A stretch of DNA of 64,000 nucleotides from JAKFWF01 sp031367505 (GCA_031367505.1 JANLPY010000553.1:1-64000), one strand, 5' to 3'. Shown: positions 17,243 through 25,713, counted from the stretch's first letter. Translations and numbers: made by a program. The notes: generated by a model from the letters alone, not told the origin.

Positions 17243-18697
17243 ATGGCCGGCATTGGCTTCCAATTACGCAAACTCAGCCGTCAGGAAACGATCTCATCGG
17301 TCGTAGCAGCGGCTGGCCACGCCGCCGTTATCGCCGCGGGCCCCTGGCTGTTCACGATTTTTAGTCTCGCGGCGATCACATTGCTCACGGAAGAGATCGT
17401 CGGGCGGCAAATCGTTTCGACGTTCCGCGTTATCGTGATCTATGCATTCGCCGTGTCGCTGGTGCTGACCGCCCCTGTCACGATCATCGCGACCCGCCGT
17501 GTCGCCGATGCGCTATGGCTCAAGCAGCCGCAGAACGTGCCACCTCTGCTGTTTGGCACCTTCATCTGGGCTTTGGCGACGTCGGGTATCGGCGTGCTCG
17601 CGTTGTGCTTGATGTTTGCGTTGCCCGCCACCGTCGCGATTGCGCTCGGCGCGATGTCGATGCTCGTTGCGTTGATCTGGGTCGCGTTGTGTTTTTGCGG
17701 AGCGATACGCGATTACAAGGGCGTCACGCTTTCGTTCCTCATTGGCTTGATCGCCGCGTTGATCGGCAGCGTCGCGGCCGCAACCATGGACCTCGGAGCG
17801 ACCGGCATGGTGGCCGGCTTCATGCTCGGGCTTACATTGACGTTCCTCGGTCTCACGATCCGTGTGCTGCGCACTTTCCCGCAGCCTCTCACGGCACCAT
17901 GGCAGGGGGTTTCGGAACTGTGGCAAGGTGCTGGCACCTACTGGCATCTTGCGGTTGGCGCGCTGTTCGGAACCGCCGGCGTTTGGGTCGACAAATGGGT
18001 GTTTTGGAACTCAGCGGTCGGCGAGCGGCTCGAAGCCGGATTGATCCACGCACCGCTATACGACAGCGCGATGTTCATTTCCTCGCTGGCGCTCATTCCC
18101 GCCCTCGCCTCGTTCGTCATGAAGCTGGAAACCGACTTCTTCGATCACTACCAAAGTTACTACGCTACCATCCAATCACACGGCACTATTGGCCAGATCG
18201 AACAACGGCGGTCCAAATTAGCCCGCAATACGCTGGAAAACTTGTCGCTGATCACAATCGCGCAAGTGGGCATTTGCATCGTGCTGATACTGATTGCTCC
18301 AGCGATCGTCGAAGCCCTCAACCTGCAATTTCGCCAGATCGCGATCCTGCGTTTTGGTGCGCTCGGCGCCGTGTTCCAGTTCATCTTCATCGCATCGACA
18401 TCGATCCTTCTGTTCTTCGATCGCAGACGGCTTTATCTGTTGCTGCAGGTGCTTTTCTTCGGGCTCAACTTGACATTGACGGCGGCCACGATTGGCCTGA
18501 GCGAGGACTATTACGGGGTTGGCTATTTCCTCGCGTGTCTTATCTCGGGCTTCGCAGCGTTCGTGCTTGCCGAACGAACGCTCGTCCATCTCAACTTCCT
18601 TACCTTCATCGGCAACAACCCATCGATCCGGCTTTCAACGACCTCGAAGATCAAGCGCGGCTGGTCCCTGGTCAGGCTTCTAGAACGTCGTAGTTGA
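17243..18697 (+). CDS. pelG: PelG, polytopic membrane protein of the Pel-type synthase
   Basis: The product is 484 residues with about twelve predicted membrane helices. It begins MAGIGFQLRKLSRQETI, a typical PelG start (the motif GIGFxLRKL is characteristic). KWVFWNSAVGERLEAGLIHAP lies in the middle and a MFISSLALIPALASFVMKLE segment follows. PelG belongs to the MOP/flippase-like superfamily and is thought to carry the polymer over the inner membrane with PelD, E and F. The last 26 bases overlap, tail to tail, the end of the minus-strand GH114 gene. It closes the plus-strand operon. Confidence 0.92.
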   Translation: MAGIGFQLRKLSRQETISSVVAAAGHAAVIAAGPWLFTIFSLAAITLLTEEIVGRQIVSTFRVIVIYAFAVSLVLTAPVTIIATRRVADALWLKQPQNVPPLLFGTFIWALATSGIGVLALCLMFALPATVAIALGAMSMLVALIWVALCFCGAIRDYKGVTLSFLIGLIAALIGSVAAATMDLGATGMVAGFMLGLTLTFLGLTIRVLRTFPQPLTAPWQGVSELWQGAGTYWHLAVGALFGTAGVWVDKWVFWNSAVGERLEAGLIHAPLYDSAMFISSLALIPALASFVMKLETDFFDHYQSYYATIQSHGTIGQIEQRRSKLARNTLENLSLITIAQVGICIVLILIAPAIVEALNLQFRQIAILRFGALGAVFQFIFIASTSILLFFDRRRLYLLLQVLFFGLNLTLTAATIGLSEDYYGVGYFLACLISGFAAFVLAERTLVHLNFLTFIGNNPSIRLSTTSKIKRGWSLVRLLERRS

Positions 18698-19763
18698 GGC
18701 GTTTGAGATCGCGGTCTTTCGGGGCGATGTAGAGTACATAGCCCCACCCCTGGGTCAGTTCCGCTGCCGCTGCAATTTTTTCGCGCCCATTGAGATACTC
18801 GACAACGAACACCGCTTTGCCGGCACGTTTCGCCCGATCGAGACACGCCTTGGCATATTCGATCTCATCCGCGGCATTCTTCTTTTCCACAACGTCGATC
18901 CCGTAGACCAACTCCTCCTTCGCCACGCCGTCGATCGCGGCTAGCAGATCCTCATGCTCGAGCAAGCTCTCGGCATTCTGCATGACGATCAGAAAACCCG
19001 GATCGCGGGCCTTGGTGTGACTGGCAATCGACTTCACGAACGCGATCATGTCTCGCGGCATATCGGTCCGTGTCACAGCGATTTTTTTTTCGTGCGCTTC
19101 GAGATCTTCGAAGACATCGCACTTGTCGAGATAGAAGCCGTCAAATCCTTGTGCTTGAATGCGATCGAGATACGCATCGGGCGAGCCGCACATCAGCTGC
19201 TGCCAACCTGGGTCCCAGAAACAAACCGAATAGTTTTCCTCCCAGTCAGGGTTTTCCCGCAACAGCCAGTGCGGCTTGTTCTTCTTCCAGCTGGGATCCC
19301 AGTACGGGCGATAACTTTCGGCCTCGCCGATTGAAACGTAAGCCAATACGATGCGCCGGCTACCGTCCGGCTTGCGTTTCATGCGCTCGATCTCAGCGCC
19401 TGTCAGCCGCGTCTCTTCCGAACCATCTTTCGTGTAGTCGATGACGAGGAGATCAAAGGGCGACGCGGCAGCCCGGGCGATATCCAGATTTTGCAACTGG
19501 TATCCCCAATTCTTCACGGCCCCCAAATTGACTGTGCCGCCGGCCGGCGCTCCCACTGTGCGCTTGGCTGGTGGTTGCCGCTGAACTTGGGGGAGGCACT
19601 GAGTGGGGAGCGCGGCAGCCACGTTTGATTTCCCAGGTTGCATCGGCAGTTTTTCTGACGACGACGGCGCGCGGGTGCCGGATCGAGACCCAGCAAAATA
19701 GGCTAAAATGGCGACAAGGGCCACGATACCCCATAACAGCGGCGAATTGAGAATCTCGGGCAA
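18672..19763 (-). CDS. Membrane-anchored GH114-like glycoside hydrolase (first of three)
   Basis: This 363-residue protein has an N-terminal membrane helix (about 9-25) without an obvious cleavage site, a low-complexity linker to about 78, and a TIM-barrel domain of the GH114 / PelA-hydrolase type. Key motifs are LLVIDY (D109), AYVSIGEAE (E147, E149), a tryptophan-rich stretch (WDPSW to FWDPGW, 155-187), GFYLDKCDVFED (D213, D216) and MQNAE (E265). The last two hold the residues proposed as catalytic pair in GH114 enzymes, which cleave galactosamine-rich polymers. It probably trims or degrades the polymer made by the adjacent operon. Its 3' end overlaps pelG by 26 bases. Confidence 0.85.
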   Translation of the reverse strand: MPEILNSPLLWGIVALVAILAYFAGSRSGTRAPSSSEKLPMQPGKSNVAAALPTQCLPQVQRQPPAKRTVGAPAGGTVNLGAVKNWGYQLQNLDIARAAASPFDLLVIDYTKDGSEETRLTGAEIERMKRKPDGSRRIVLAYVSIGEAESYRPYWDPSWKKNKPHWLLRENPDWEENYSVCFWDPGWQQLMCGSPDAYLDRIQAQGFDGFYLDKCDVFEDLEAHEKKIAVTRTDMPRDMIAFVKSIASHTKARDPGFLIVMQNAESLLEHEDLLAAIDGVAKEELVYGIDVVEKKNAADEIEYAKACLDRAKRAGKAVFVVEYLNGREKIAAAAELTQGWGYVLYIAPKDRDLKRLNYDVLEA

Positions 19764-19852
19764 TGTGTCAACTCCTGTGTCGTTTATCGCGCAGCCGATA
19801 GCATACTCGCAGCCCGGCGACCGTGGATAACTTCGAATTCCTTGTCGTGAGA

Positions 19853-20836
19853 TCAGTTCGCGCGGGAATTCGCAGGCTTGGCAAAGACCGGCGCAAGGGC
19901 CGCCAATTCCCGATCGGCCAGCAACAGCGTGAATCCCTCGGCCTTTGCCCGTAGCCGAATTGCGGCCGCGACCGTCGCATCGCGCGGATATTCCAGCAGC
20001 AGAATTTTAGTGCCGGATCGCTTTAAATCACGGATCGGCTTGGCTGCTACCGCGATTGCTTTCGACGAATTTCGGTGCCCATCGTGCTCGACGCCGTAGA
20101 ACAGGTCTTCTTTGGCGAATGCATCAATCGATTTTCGCACGGCGTCACGCACCGTCAACTCTTCGGCATTCTGCAACACGACCAGAAAACGTGGATTGAG
20201 ACGATGGGCGTGATCGGCAAGACGGGTGAGCAAGGAAACCATACCTTCGTCGGCCTTCGGATTCTCGGCAGTAAATTCCTGATACACGTCTACGCGGTCG
20301 AGATACACGCCATCAAACCCGGCAGCGACAATACGATCGAGATAGCGATCCGGTGATCCGAACAAAATCGATTGCCATTCGCTGTTCCAAAAGCGAACCG
20401 GAAAGTTACCCGGCCAACGCACGTTCTCTTTGCCGATCCAGGCCGGACGGCTGGCTGGCGTTATGGTCCACTCCCGGCGCCAATAGCCGCGATAATCCTC
20501 AGCCTCGCCAACCGAAAGGTAGGCGACAACCAAACGGCGTGAGCCATCGGGTTTGCGCTGCATCCGGCGCACATCTTCGCGCGAGAACGGAAATTCGGTG
20601 CCAAACAGCACATCGGGACGGTAATCGATCACCACTAAATCGAACGGCGATGCCGCCACCTCGATAGCGTCGATGCGGCGATACTGGACCGCCCAGCTTT
20701 TCACATCGCGGACGATCACGCGCCGGGCATCAGGCGACTGTGCATTGGCGTCACAGGGTATGGCGACGAGCACGCCTGTCGCACTCAGCAAAATCGCCGC
20801 AAAGGATATCAATCGCCAAATTGTGCGACGCTGCAT
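19853..20836 (-). CDS. Secreted GH114-like glycoside hydrolase (second of three)
   Basis: The 327-residue product has a Sec signal peptide (about 1-32, ending DANAQ) and the same barrel as its neighbour. Landmarks are LVVIDY (D71), AYLSVGEAEDY (E111, E113), an aromatic segment WRREW to FWNSEW (119-154), GVYLDRVDVY (D180, D183) and LQNAEEL (E225). All putative catalytic positions are kept, so it should be active. The ATG at 20836 is taken as start; an in-frame TTG 18 bases upstream is possible, and neither has a good ribosome site. It lies between the two other GH114-like genes with gaps of 89 and 88 bases, consistent with one transcript. Confidence 0.85.
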   Translation of the reverse strand: MQRRTIWRLISFAAILLSATGVLVAIPCDANAQSPDARRVIVRDVKSWAVQYRRIDAIEVAASPFDLVVIDYRPDVLFGTEFPFSREDVRRMQRKPDGSRRLVVAYLSVGEAEDYRGYWRREWTITPASRPAWIGKENVRWPGNFPVRFWNSEWQSILFGSPDRYLDRIVAAGFDGVYLDRVDVYQEFTAENPKADEGMVSLLTRLADHAHRLNPRFLVVLQNAEELTVRDAVRKSIDAFAKEDLFYGVEHDGHRNSSKAIAVAAKPIRDLKRSGTKILLLEYPRDATVAAAIRLRAKAEGFTLLLADRELAALAPVFAKPANSRAN

Positions 20837-20924
20837 GAGGGAGCCAATGACCAACTACGTTGCGAGTTCGACCACTTCATCGCTTGGTTGATAGCGCAGC
20901 GTCAAGGCTATCTGCACACGGACG

Positions 20925-21761
20925 TCAAGAAGGTGGTAGTGGCTCGGCAATGCGCGCGATGAATCCCAGTTCGGCAAGTTTGCGCCGCGCGATGGTTCGC
21001 GCCACCAACGCCGTCGCATCGAGATGCTCGGTAACAAATACCGGGCGTCCGCTACGTTTGACCCGATTGAGATCATGTAACAATGCTGCCACTTCCGTAC
21101 CGCTGTTGCCGATGCCGACGCCGTCTAGCCCGTAGAGCAGATCATCCTGCGCAGCACCGTCAATCACACGTGCGACACGAACGTCGGCCGCCAGCTCCGC
21201 TGCGTTGTACAGCACCAGCAGGAAGTCAGGATTATATAGCCGAGCCTGATTGGCCAATCGAACAACTTGATCGGCAAGGTTGCGGATTGAACCCGCACCC
21301 TCGGTCTGGGCCGACCGCAACGCTGCACGCGCGTCCAGGAACACTCCATCGAGCCCGCGTGAAAGCAGTTCGTCGAGTTGGCCTACCTGCCGGACCGAGA
21401 GCCCAGCGACGAAAAGTGGTCTCGTTGAATCGTCCGCGCGGCTCTCAATCCGTTTTGGCACGGCCGAAACATCGGGTCCGATAAATGCGGCAGCGTCAAC
21501 GAGTACCAGCGCGTTCGCTCCGGCGGCCGCATCCAACTGCGGGCGAACCGACCACGAAGTTACATTGGACAACAGGGCGCGGCGGTGAACTCCATCCGGA
21601 TCGCGTTGAAAAAACTCTTCCGGCTCAATTGTCGTGTAAATCAAGCCGGCACTCGCCGCCGTCATGATACACAATATGGTGAGACCCAATAAGGCCCGGC
21701 GGCCCAAATGGTTCGGTTTCGGAGCCGCGCGTACAGAGGCACCCAATTGTTCGGTCGGCAT
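20925..21761 (-). CDS. Degenerate GH114-like protein (third of three), probable pseudoenzyme
   Basis: This 278-residue protein starts with a cytoplasmic tail, one membrane helix (about 23-43) and then a shortened version of the neighbouring barrel. Shared segments are VTSWSVRPQLDAA, ALVLVDA, GLDGVFLDARAAL (D143 kept), FLLVLYNAAEL and DDLLYGLDGVG. The GEAE motif is replaced by RQVG (124-127). The tryptophan-rich segment of about 50 residues between it and the next strand is deleted. The glutamate of QNAE is alanine (A188). The frame is open and codon use is normal, so it is more likely a retained non-catalytic or carbohydrate-binding protein than a decaying gene. Confidence 0.75.
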   Translation of the reverse strand: MPTEQLGASVRAAPKPNHLGRRALLGLTILCIMTAASAGLIYTTIEPEEFFQRDPDGVHRRALLSNVTSWSVRPQLDAAAGANALVLVDAAAFIGPDVSAVPKRIESRADDSTRPLFVAGLSVRQVGQLDELLSRGLDGVFLDARAALRSAQTEGAGSIRNLADQVVRLANQARLYNPDFLLVLYNAAELAADVRVARVIDGAAQDDLLYGLDGVGIGNSGTEVAALLHDLNRVKRSGRPVFVTEHLDATALVARTIARRKLAELGFIARIAEPLPPS

Positions 21762-21876
21762 GGAGTTTCATTCTTGTTGAACGTTGCGTGACGCTTCGCG
21801 CGCGACCATGACACCATCGTGTCGGTGATGTGGCGATGCGACGGCACTCACCGAAATTACCGATAGTTTGCCGCAA

Positions 21877-23481
21877 CTACGCAGCCGCGGCGGCTTGCTT
21901 CCGCGCTAGTTGCATTGCGGCCGGAAAATCGACCTTACCGGAGCCGAGTAATGGGATTGCTGGAACAGTCAATATTTGCTTTGGCACCCACAACTCCGGC
22001 AGACCTGCCATTCGAGCCGCCGCCGTGATTGCCTCACGCGAGGCGTCCACCTTCTCGGTGATCAACACCAATTGCTCGCCCTTGCGCGCATCGGGCACGG
22101 CAACCACCACGTGATTGTGTTCAGCCCACAACTCCGTGATGAGGCCTTCGACCGCGGCCAACGAAATCATTTCGCCGCCGAGTTTGGCGAACCGTTTCGC
22201 GCGACCCTTGATTGCGACCCGGCCCACTTCGTCGAAGATTACGATATCGCCAGTATCGTGCCATCCGTCTTCCGGGGGCACCACCAAGCCTGGTTTGTCG
22301 GCATGCATGTAGCCGAGCATCACGTTTGGTCCACGCACAAATAAGCGACCGCCGTCCGAAATACCGTCGACCGGATCGAGCCGGCTTTCTATCCCAGGCA
22401 GCAGACGGCCGACGGTTCCGTGTCCGTTGATGTCCGGCAGGTTGCACGCGAGGACGGGCGAGCACTCGGTCGCGCCGTAGCCTTCGAGGATCGTCGCGCC
22501 GGTCTCCGCCCATAACAGCCGCGTCTGATCCTTCACCCGTTCCGCGCCAGCGATGACGTAGCGGATGCTGGTCAGATCCTTCGCATCGGCGGCACGCACA
22601 TAGCCCAACAAGAACGTGTCGGTCGCGAACAACACCGTTGCTTTGGTTTTGCGGATGAGTTCGGGCACCTGCTTGTAATGCAGCGGGCTCGGATAAAGTA
22701 CCGTGCGCATGCCGGATAGCAGTGGCATCAAGGTCGCCGCGGTTAAACCGAAGGAGTGAAACATCGGCAACGGGTTGAATACGACGTCGGCTGGCGTCAG
22801 CATACCGCTGGCGTGTGCGTAGATCTGGCGCGCGTTGGCAACCAAATTGCGGTTCGACAATACGACGCCCTTCGGACTGCCCTCGGTGCCCGAAGTGAAC
22901 AAGATGACGGCAGCCTGATCGGGTCGCAAACCGCGCGCCCGATGCAGTCGCGAAGCGTACAGCGTTCGCGCCAGCCCCTTGAACTTGTCCAGCTTGCCGA
23001 TCGAGGCACGTACATCTTCGAGATATAGAATTCGCAATCGCTTCCCGGGCGACACCTCGATCGTGGACAGTCCAGCAATGATGTCTTCGAGCTTCGCGGC
23101 TTCGATGAAACGCTTGGATGTGATGATCGTCCGGATCATCCCGGTTTTTACTGCGGCCCCCAGGTTCTTGAGACCCGCCGTGAAATTCAATATTGCGGCG
23201 ACCCGCCCGAATGCGTTCAGACCAAGCAGCGTGACCGCGAGCCCGTTGGCCGTCGGCAGCAATACACCAACCGCTTCGTTGCGTTGCGTCGATCGGGCGA
23301 GTTTATCGCCAAGCACGAGGCTCGCGAGGATCAGCCGTTTATATGTGAGCGGTTGCCGATCCTGATCCTCGATTATGATCTTGTCCGCGCCATGCAAGCG
23401 GCACGCATCCAGCATCGCCGCAAACAGCGTTGTCGATGTCCCTAGCGCGTCGAAACTCAATGGCGGCGATTTTTGGCTCAT
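21877..23481 (-). CDS. AMP-forming acyl-CoA/acyl-ACP synthetase family protein (Aas C-terminal-like)
   Basis: This 534-residue protein belongs to the adenylate-forming ligase superfamily. The P-loop-like A3 motif LFTSGTEGSPKGV, the A5 region EGYGATECSP, the A7 motif HDTGD and the late lysine in LLGSGKVDFPA are all visible. The segment RVAAILNFTAGLKNL and the following lines resemble the ligase half of Aas, the acylglycerophosphoethanolamine acyltransferase/acyl-ACP synthetase. No acyltransferase domain is attached or adjacent. It may activate fatty acids for acyl carrier protein or phospholipid repair. The gene stands 75 bases downstream of hupE on the same strand. Confidence 0.82.
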   Translation of the reverse strand: MSQKSPPLSFDALGTSTTLFAAMLDACRLHGADKIIIEDQDRQPLTYKRLILASLVLGDKLARSTQRNEAVGVLLPTANGLAVTLLGLNAFGRVAAILNFTAGLKNLGAAVKTGMIRTIITSKRFIEAAKLEDIIAGLSTIEVSPGKRLRILYLEDVRASIGKLDKFKGLARTLYASRLHRARGLRPDQAAVILFTSGTEGSPKGVVLSNRNLVANARQIYAHASGMLTPADVVFNPLPMFHSFGLTAATLMPLLSGMRTVLYPSPLHYKQVPELIRKTKATVLFATDTFLLGYVRAADAKDLTSIRYVIAGAERVKDQTRLLWAETGATILEGYGATECSPVLACNLPDINGHGTVGRLLPGIESRLDPVDGISDGGRLFVRGPNVMLGYMHADKPGLVVPPEDGWHDTGDIVIFDEVGRVAIKGRAKRFAKLGGEMISLAAVEGLITELWAEHNHVVVAVPDARKGEQLVLITEKVDASREAITAAARMAGLPELWVPKQILTVPAIPLLGSGKVDFPAAMQLARKQAAAAA

Positions 23482-23555
23482 GACAAACTACGTGTCCTGA
23501 ACGTTAGCGGGCCCCCACCATGCACGCGCTGAGCCGCTGCCGCAACCGGTCGGTT

Positions 23556-24176
23556 TTATGCGCCTTGTCGCAGTGCCGCGACGAAAAAGACGACGCCGAT
23601 GACGGCAAGCAAGGCGCCCAGGTGCCTCATCTCCGGCAATGCGTGCCCGGCGCCTTCCGCAAGCTTGCGTCCAGCAAGATGAGTTAGGCTTGCAAGCACA
23701 CCCTGCACGATGCCAAGTCCCAGCAGATAACCGGCAACTGTTTCAGGCGGCGAACCGACGATCGACTCGCCATAGGCGTAACCGTGAAATAATCCCGCGC
23801 CTAAGAACAGCGCCATCCAGACTTTGGTGCCAAAACCCGACCGGCTGCCGACGGCTAAGCCGAGCAACAGGATCGATCCGGCAACCGCCGCTTCCGCCAG
23901 AGGCACGTCGATACGTAGCAGATGCACGCCGATGCCGCAGATCGATGCCAAGATAAATAGTCCTGGCATTCGCAGCCCCAATCTCAACGCTCCGGCCGCA
24001 AGACCCGCTGCCAGAATGAACACTAGGTGATCGAGGCCCAGCACTGGGTGAGCTAGGCCTGAAAGCAGCCCCTCGACAAAAACAGTTGGCGGCCGGCCAT
24101 CATTCACGTGGTGCGCAAGGGCGGCCGTGGGAAATAGGATCAAAGCGGCGGCAATAAGCTTCAACACGCTACGCAT
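23556..24176 (-). CDS. HupE/UreJ family nickel/cobalt permease
   Basis: The product is 206 residues with a cleavable signal-like N-terminus (ending ALAHH) and about six membrane helices. It has the family motif HPVLGLDHL (residues 43-51) and a second histidine-rich helix, LFHGYAYGES. HupE/UreJ proteins move nickel or cobalt; the histidines line the metal path. It starts 10 bases after the gene for the cobalt-enzyme subunit and has a good ribosome site (GAGGG). It is therefore very probably the last gene of that operon and a cobalt supply system for it. No hydrogenase or urease gene is nearby. Confidence 0.88.
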   Translation of the reverse strand: MRSVLKLIAAALILFPTAALAHHVNDGRPPTVFVEGLLSGLAHPVLGLDHLVFILAAGLAAGALRLGLRMPGLFILASICGIGVHLLRIDVPLAEAAVAGSILLLGLAVGSRSGFGTKVWMALFLGAGLFHGYAYGESIVGSPPETVAGYLLGLGIVQGVLASLTHLAGRKLAEGAGHALPEMRHLGALLAVIGVVFFVAALRQGA

Positions 24177-24186
24177 TGGACGACCC

Positions 24187-24858
24187 TCAAGCTGCTCTTT
24201 TTGGCTTTTGAACGACCGGCACAGCGGTGCCGATCATGCAGTCGCGCGTGACGATGGCTTCGAGTTCTGCAGCCGGCCAGCCTTGTGTTCCAGCGGGCCG
24301 CTCCGGCAAGATGATATAGCGCAGATCCGCCGTCGAATCGTGCACGCGAACTTCCGTGCTCGCTGGAATTGACAACCCGAACTCGGTAAGCACCTCACGT
24401 GGCGCCATAACCGTGCGCGAGCGATACGCTAAGCTCTTGTACCAGGCCGGCGGCACCCCCAGCAGCATCTTCGGGTAGCACGAGCACAACGTACAAACCA
24501 CGACGTTGTGAACGCCAGCTACGTTCTCGATCACACGAAATTCGGCGATAGTGCCAATATCGATCCCCATGCTATCTAGCGCGCCGCGCGTGTCGGCGAG
24601 CAACTTGGCCTTGAACTTTGGATCGGTCCACGCCTTGGCAATCACCTTCGCACCGAGCGAAGGCGAGCGGCTATCCATCAAGTCGATCTGAGCCGAGATT
24701 TCCTTGTGCGTAAGTACCCCCTTCTCAATCAGCAGCTCGCGCATCGCGCGCTCCAGAACTTCGTAGGGAGAGGCTGGTTCGGCATCATGATCGCGGCGAG
24801 GGGCATGCGGATCACCATGATCGTGGTCGTGATCGTCGTGGTGTTCGTGAGTGTGCAT
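24187..24858 (-). CDS. Cobalt-type thiocyanate hydrolase gamma / nitrile hydratase alpha subunit
   Basis: This 223-residue protein carries the metal motif VCTLCSCYP (C122, C125, C127). In this superfamily the two later cysteines are oxidised to sulfenic and sulfinic acids and bind non-corrin Co(III). Threonine after the first cysteine points to cobalt rather than iron. The N-terminus is a histidine/aspartate-rich tract (HTHEHHDDHDHDHG), as in thiocyanate hydrolase gamma of Thiobacillus thioparus. TRDCMIGTAVP near the end is typical of both enzymes. Thiocyanate hydrolase makes carbonyl sulfide and ammonia; nitrile hydratase makes amides. The three-gene layout favours the former, but substrate is not proven. 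Start and upstream stop share one base. Confidence 0.85.
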   Translation of the reverse strand: MHTHEHHDDHDHDHGDPHAPRRDHDAEPASPYEVLERAMRELLIEKGVLTHKEISAQIDLMDSRSPSLGAKVIAKAWTDPKFKAKLLADTRGALDSMGIDIGTIAEFRVIENVAGVHNVVVCTLCSCYPKMLLGVPPAWYKSLAYRSRTVMAPREVLTEFGLSIPASTEVRVHDSTADLRYIILPERPAGTQGWPAAELEAIVTRDCMIGTAVPVVQKPKRAA

Positions 24859-25202
24859 TAACGTGTTCTCCTCGCATCACTCGCGCGCTTTAACGGCGCG
24901 GCCGGCATCAGCCAAGGCTCATAGATATCGACATCCAGATGATCGCTCACCGGTCCCTTGTACCTGGGCCACAGATCCTTCTGACGAACGCGCACCTTAT
25001 AGAGCACCAGTGCTGGCAGACCGGGACGATGATAGGCGAGCCGCTCTGGATCTTTGAATACCCCGTGCACTTCGACGACGATGCCGGGCTTACCGCGCAC
25101 ATACCAAGGGGTGCGGCAGTGACCGATCACGACGCTGTCCCCAATCATCACAGCATCACCTACTGAATAGCGCGGCGGCGTGAGGGTTGCGACCGCACTC
25201 AT
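24858..25202 (-). CDS. Thiocyanate hydrolase alpha-like / nitrile hydratase beta C-terminal domain subunit
   Basis: The product is 114 residues and corresponds to the SH3-like C-terminal domain of nitrile hydratase beta: RYSVGDAVMI, GHCRTPWYVRGKPGIVVEVHGVF, LYKVRVRQKDLWP and VDIYEPWLMPA. In thiocyanate hydrolase this domain is a separate alpha subunit (126 residues in Thiobacillus). It overlaps the upstream gene by four bases (ATGA, 25199-25202) and the downstream gene by one base, so the three subunits are translationally coupled and made together. Confidence 0.85.
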   Translation of the reverse strand: MSAVATLTPPRYSVGDAVMIGDSVVIGHCRTPWYVRGKPGIVVEVHGVFKDPERLAYHRPGLPALVLYKVRVRQKDLWPRYKGPVSDHLDVDIYEPWLMPAAPLKRASDARRTR

Positions 25203-25672
25203 GATCGCGCGGCCTTTGCTTTCGCGGCAGGCTTTTTTGCCGGCTTGAGCTTCGCTGCCTTCGCGGCAGTCGGACCCAGATCATTGTCCCACTTGATTTT
25301 ACCTTTTGCGACCGCGCGGCCCTCGGCGCGAAACGCTGCCGTTACCGCCGCGATCTTTGCATCGATTTCTGATGACGTGAGCACCTCCTGCTCGACCATC
25401 AAATTACGCAGCGCGCGAACCCATTTCTCATAGTAGGTCGTGCGGTCGTATGCCTGCTGACCATAATCCTCGATCACGCGGCGCATGCCATCCACCTTGA
25501 AGACACCCTTTTTGGCATAGAGCAAGATCATCATCGCATCGACGCGCTTTTCCCACTGCGCAAGATCATGCTCGTGGCGGTCGATCGGTCCGAAATCAAG
25601 ACCACCGACATCGTGCACTGCACGTCCATCGAGGCCCTTGCGAGCATGCGTCTTACGGCGTGGCGATGTCAT
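25199..25672 (-). CDS. Thiocyanate hydrolase beta-like / nitrile hydratase beta N-terminal domain subunit
   Basis: This 157-residue protein begins basic (SPRRKTHARKG) and then has VHDVGGLDFGPI, HDLAQWEKRVDAMMILL and RRVIEDYGQQAYDRTTYYEKWVRAL, the pattern of the N-terminal half of nitrile hydratase beta. The C-terminus is a lysine/alanine-rich tail. The beta subunit of Thiobacillus thiocyanate hydrolase has the same length, and the gene order beta-alpha-gamma is the same as scnB-scnA-scnC there. It is the first gene of the four-gene unit with hupE. No cobalt-insertion activator gene is next to it. Confidence 0.83.
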   Translation of the reverse strand: MTSPRRKTHARKGLDGRAVHDVGGLDFGPIDRHEHDLAQWEKRVDAMMILLYAKKGVFKVDGMRRVIEDYGQQAYDRTTYYEKWVRALRNLMVEQEVLTSSEIDAKIAAVTAAFRAEGRAVAKGKIKWDNDLGPTAAKAAKLKPAKKPAAKAKAARS

Positions 25673-25713
25673 GGTGTAACTCGATGACGCGGACTAGGAC
25701 TTCAGGAGCAGAT

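Noticed and set aside
17515..18693. 392-codon second plus-strand frame inside pelG
   Set aside because: Out-of-frame shadow of pelG, arginine-rich and without membrane helices; pelG itself has the conserved start and helices.
20925..21761. Calling the third GH114-like gene a pseudogene
   Set aside because: The frame is intact, with a membrane anchor and conserved barrel strands; loss of catalytic residues alone fits a pseudoenzyme better than decay.
24177..24186. Cobalamin or nickel/cobalt riboswitch before hupE
   Set aside because: Only 10 bases separate hupE from the preceding gene, too short for any such element.
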